A stretch of DNA of 64,000 bases from Spirochaetaceae bacterium (GTDB taxonomy: Bacteria > Spirochaetota > Spirochaetia > Treponematales > Rectinemataceae). Location: assembly GCA_025356015.1 (NCBI GenBank), contig JANXYO010000040.1:1-64000 (forward strand), written 5' to 3'. Below are positions 62,233 through 64,000 of this stretch, piece by piece (position 1 is the first letter of the stretch; each line of letters begins with the position of its first letter). The translations under genes and the position numbers were made by a program. The notes beneath the pieces were generated by a model. That model was not told the origin of the DNA. It was given only the letters and a program-made list of their open reading frames with translations, and ran no database searches.

Positions 62233-63174
62233 ATGAGGATCTGCGAGACATTCGAAGCGCGGAGATCGCGCATCGTGGACATGGCCTGGGAGGGAGCCCT
62301 CCCCGGCGAGGTCGCTGTCAGGGTCCTCGCCTGCGGCGTCTGCGGATCAGAGTTCCCCTCCTGGGCTAAGGCCGGCGGGGCCCCCCTCTACCTCGGCCAC
62401 GAGGTGGCGGGGGAGGTCGTCTCCGTCGGCCCCGGGGTGAGGGGCTTCGCGCCCGGCGACATGGTCACCGGCCTCTTTCGTCGGGGATTCGCCGAGATGG
62501 CGGCCGTCGATGCCGCCGCCGTCATGCAATGCCCTGCGGGCCTCAAAAGCGAGATCGCTGCCCTGGGCGAGCCGATCGCCTGCGTCGTGAGCGGTGCACT
62601 CCGGACCGAGCTGGGCCTCGGCAAGACCGTGGCGGTGATCGGGCTCGGCTTCATGGGGACCATGGCCCTCCAGCTCATGAGGCTAAAAGGGGCCTGCCGC
62701 CTCGTCGCGGTCGACGAGCGAGCCGATCTCGCCGCCAGGGCCGCCCGATACGGGGCCGACGAATTCTACCTGCCCTCGGAGCTGCCCGAGCGATACCTCC
62801 TTCGGGAGAGCGGCGGCCCGGGCGGCGTGGATGTGGTCCTTGAATGCACGGGCAGGGCGGGGGCCCTCGATCTCGCCGTCTCCATGCTCAAGCCCCATGC
62901 GATCCTCTCTGTAGTCGGCTACCACCAGGGCGGGCCGCGGTGCGTGGATTTCCAGATGCTTGGCTGGAAGGCGGCCGAGATCATCAACGCCCACGAGAAA
63001 AGAATCGACTTCAAGATGAAATGCATGGACATAGGCTTTAGGCTGGTGGAGGCGGGGCAGCTCGAGGTTGGGGAGCTCGTCACCCACCGCTATGGCCTTT
63101 ATGAGCTCGACAGGGCCTTCGAGGACTTCGAGGCCAAGAGCGAGGGCTACATAAAGGGGATCGTGGGGATATGA
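62233..63174 (+). CDS. MDR-family dehydrogenase, short form
   Basis: A 313-residue zinc-type dehydrogenase: LACGVCGSEFPSW, LGHEVAGEVVSVGPGV (catalytic zinc region), and the Rossmann motif TVAVIGLGFMGTMALQLM. The structural-zinc Cys loop is absent, which shortens it by about 30 residues. It probably oxidises a polyol or sugar. The next gene overlaps its stop (ATGA). A purine-rich GGAGGCTGGAG lies before the ATG. Confidence 0.83.
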   Translation: MRICETFEARRSRIVDMAWEGALPGEVAVRVLACGVCGSEFPSWAKAGGAPLYLGHEVAGEVVSVGPGVRGFAPGDMVTGLFRRGFAEMAAVDAAAVMQCPAGLKSEIAALGEPIACVVSGALRTELGLGKTVAVIGLGFMGTMALQLMRLKGACRLVAVDERADLAARAARYGADEFYLPSELPERYLLRESGGPGGVDVVLECTGRAGALDLAVSMLKPHAILSVVGYHQGGPRCVDFQMLGWKAAEIINAHEKRIDFKMKCMDIGFRLVEAGQLEVGELVTHRYGLYELDRAFEDFEAKSEGYIKGIVGI

Positions 63175-64000
63175 AGCACATAGGCGTGGGGATCATCGGC
63201 ATCGGGAACATCGGGCGTGCCCACCTCGAGGCCGTGCGGCGCCTCGGCTATGCGGAGATACGGGGCATCTCGGTGCGCGACGAGTCGAGGGGACGGGCGA
63301 TCTGCGAGGACTTCGCCATTGCGCGCCTCCACACAGACTACCGCGGGCTCCTGGCCGATCCTTCCATCGAGGTTGTCCACAACTGCACGCCCAATCCCGA
63401 GCATTTCAGGATCAACCGCGACATCATGGCCGCGGGCAAGCACATCATCTCCGAAAAGCCCCTCACCCTGGACTCATCGCAATCCCTGGTCCTGCGCGAC
63501 CTCGCGAACGCAAGCGGCCTCGTTCATGCCGTCAACTTCGTCTACCGCCACCACGCCCTCGTCCAGCACCTGCGCGGCATGATCGAGGCCGGCGAGCTGG
63601 GCGCGATCCACTCGGTGAGCGGGTCCTACCTCCAGGACTGGCTGCTCTACGAGGGCGACTACAACTGGCGTATCGAGGCCGGGCTCGGGGGACCCTCGCG
63701 CGCGATGGCCGACATAGGCTCGCACTGGATCGACCTCGCCCAGTTCCTCCTGGGGCGGAATGTGGCCGAGGTCTGCGCCGATTTCGCGACCATCCATCCC
63801 AGGCGGGCGCGTCCCGCCTCCGGGCAAGGGGCCAAGGCGGCCATGATCGAGGTTGACACCGAGGACTACGCCGCTGTCCTCCTGAGGTTCGAGGGCGGGG
63901 CGAGGGGGAGCCTCGCCGTCTCCCAGGTGAGCGCGGGCAACAAGCTGGGCCTCTGGATTCAGGTGGACGGGAGCAAGGCCTCGGCGCGCTGGGAGCAGGA
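63171..64000 (+). CDS. Gfo/Idh/MocA-family oxidoreductase (partial, C-terminus beyond right edge)
   Basis: The first 276 codons of an NAD(P)-dependent sugar oxidoreductase. VGIIGIGNIGRAHLEAV is the Rossmann motif; ISEKPLTLDSSQS holds the EKP catalytic-type Lys; VNFVYRHHALVQHLRGMI and GGPSRAMADIGSHWIDLAQFLLG, with the conserved D-x-G-S-H-x-x-D, follow. It belongs to the inositol/sugar dehydrogenase group. It overlaps the preceding dehydrogenase and is the last gene seen of the cluster; the end is cut by the window. Confidence 0.9.
   Translation, partial: MKHIGVGIIGIGNIGRAHLEAVRRLGYAEIRGISVRDESRGRAICEDFAIARLHTDYRGLLADPSIEVVHNCTPNPEHFRINRDIMAAGKHIISEKPLTLDSSQSLVLRDLANASGLVHAVNFVYRHHALVQHLRGMIEAGELGAIHSVSGSYLQDWLLYEGDYNWRIEAGLGGPSRAMADIGSHWIDLAQFLLGRNVAEVCADFATIHPRRARPASGQGAKAAMIEVDTEDYAAVLLRFEGGARGSLAVSQVSAGNKLGLWIQVDGSKASARWEQ

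Overview
The window is about two-thirds G+C and densely coded on both strands. It carries no rRNA, tRNA or CRISPR that I can see. The gene set (FlgM with a sigma-28-type promoter, CheD, two chemotaxis receptors, a PilZ protein, a GGDEF-EAL protein, RlpA, GerMN, many sugar ABC genes) suggests a motile, heterotrophic bacterium. A high-GC, probably free-living member of the Spirochaetota fits best, but that is inference from gene content. A complete F-type ATP synthase is notable, because many spirochaetes rely on V/A-type enzymes.

Layout. 1-2.6 kb (minus strand): histidine operon hisG-hisC-hisB, cut by the left edge, preceded by a short leader peptide rich in His codons and two mutually exclusive hairpins, i.e. 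a classical attenuator. 2.6-16.2 kb: housekeeping and motility genes: bacterioferritin, radical SAM protein, PHP phosphoesterase, AI-2E-family permease, rsmI, flgM, a metal-site-less Fe-ADH homologue, a SpoU methyltransferase with a coding minisatellite, an orphan CUT1 sugar ATPase, a soluble receptor-like protein plus cheD, cysE and a galK-like kinase. 16.3-23.7 kb: the ATP synthase operon atpBEFHAGDC, led by two small genes. 24-36.4 kb: a sugar regulon, best read as L-rhamnose (mutarotase, isomerase, RhaS/T/P/Q-like ABC importer, epimerase, two dehydrogenases, TIM-barrel and URO-D-like proteins). A DeoR-family gene sits in its middle and an AT-rich operator-like word occurs at two of its control regions. 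36.4-46.5 kb: carbonic-anhydrase-like protein, double FMN-binding protein, aminotransferase, RlpA, a fold-III decarboxylase, and PilZ, TPR, phosphoesterase and GerMN genes. 46.5-46.9 kb: an intergenic repeat array. 46.9-51.2 kb: glycine cleavage operon gcvT-H-PA-PB. 51.3-56 kb: a receptor and a c-di-GMP enzyme. 56-64 kb: a GntR-controlled sugar cluster (ABC importer without its own ATPase, split transketolase, cupin, two oxidoreductases), cut by the right edge.

How parts work together. The orphan ATPase at 10 kb probably energises CUT1 permeases such as those at 58-60 kb. FlgM, CheD, the receptors, PilZ and GGDEF-EAL proteins form motility and second-messenger control. The sugar clusters feed isomerases, dehydrogenases and transketolase.

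Three patterns cut across genes. First, the 9-mer GGGACAGTC (15 times as GGGGACAGTC) occurs 23 times, in all codon phases and both orientations, almost only between 9.4 and 45 kb. Second, nine genes have a good -35/-10 promoter whose -10 box ends only 6-11 bases before the start codon, which predicts leaderless mRNAs. Third, short tandem duplications inside genes add codons, and two of them contain the 9-mer. These and the his attenuator are the main novelties.
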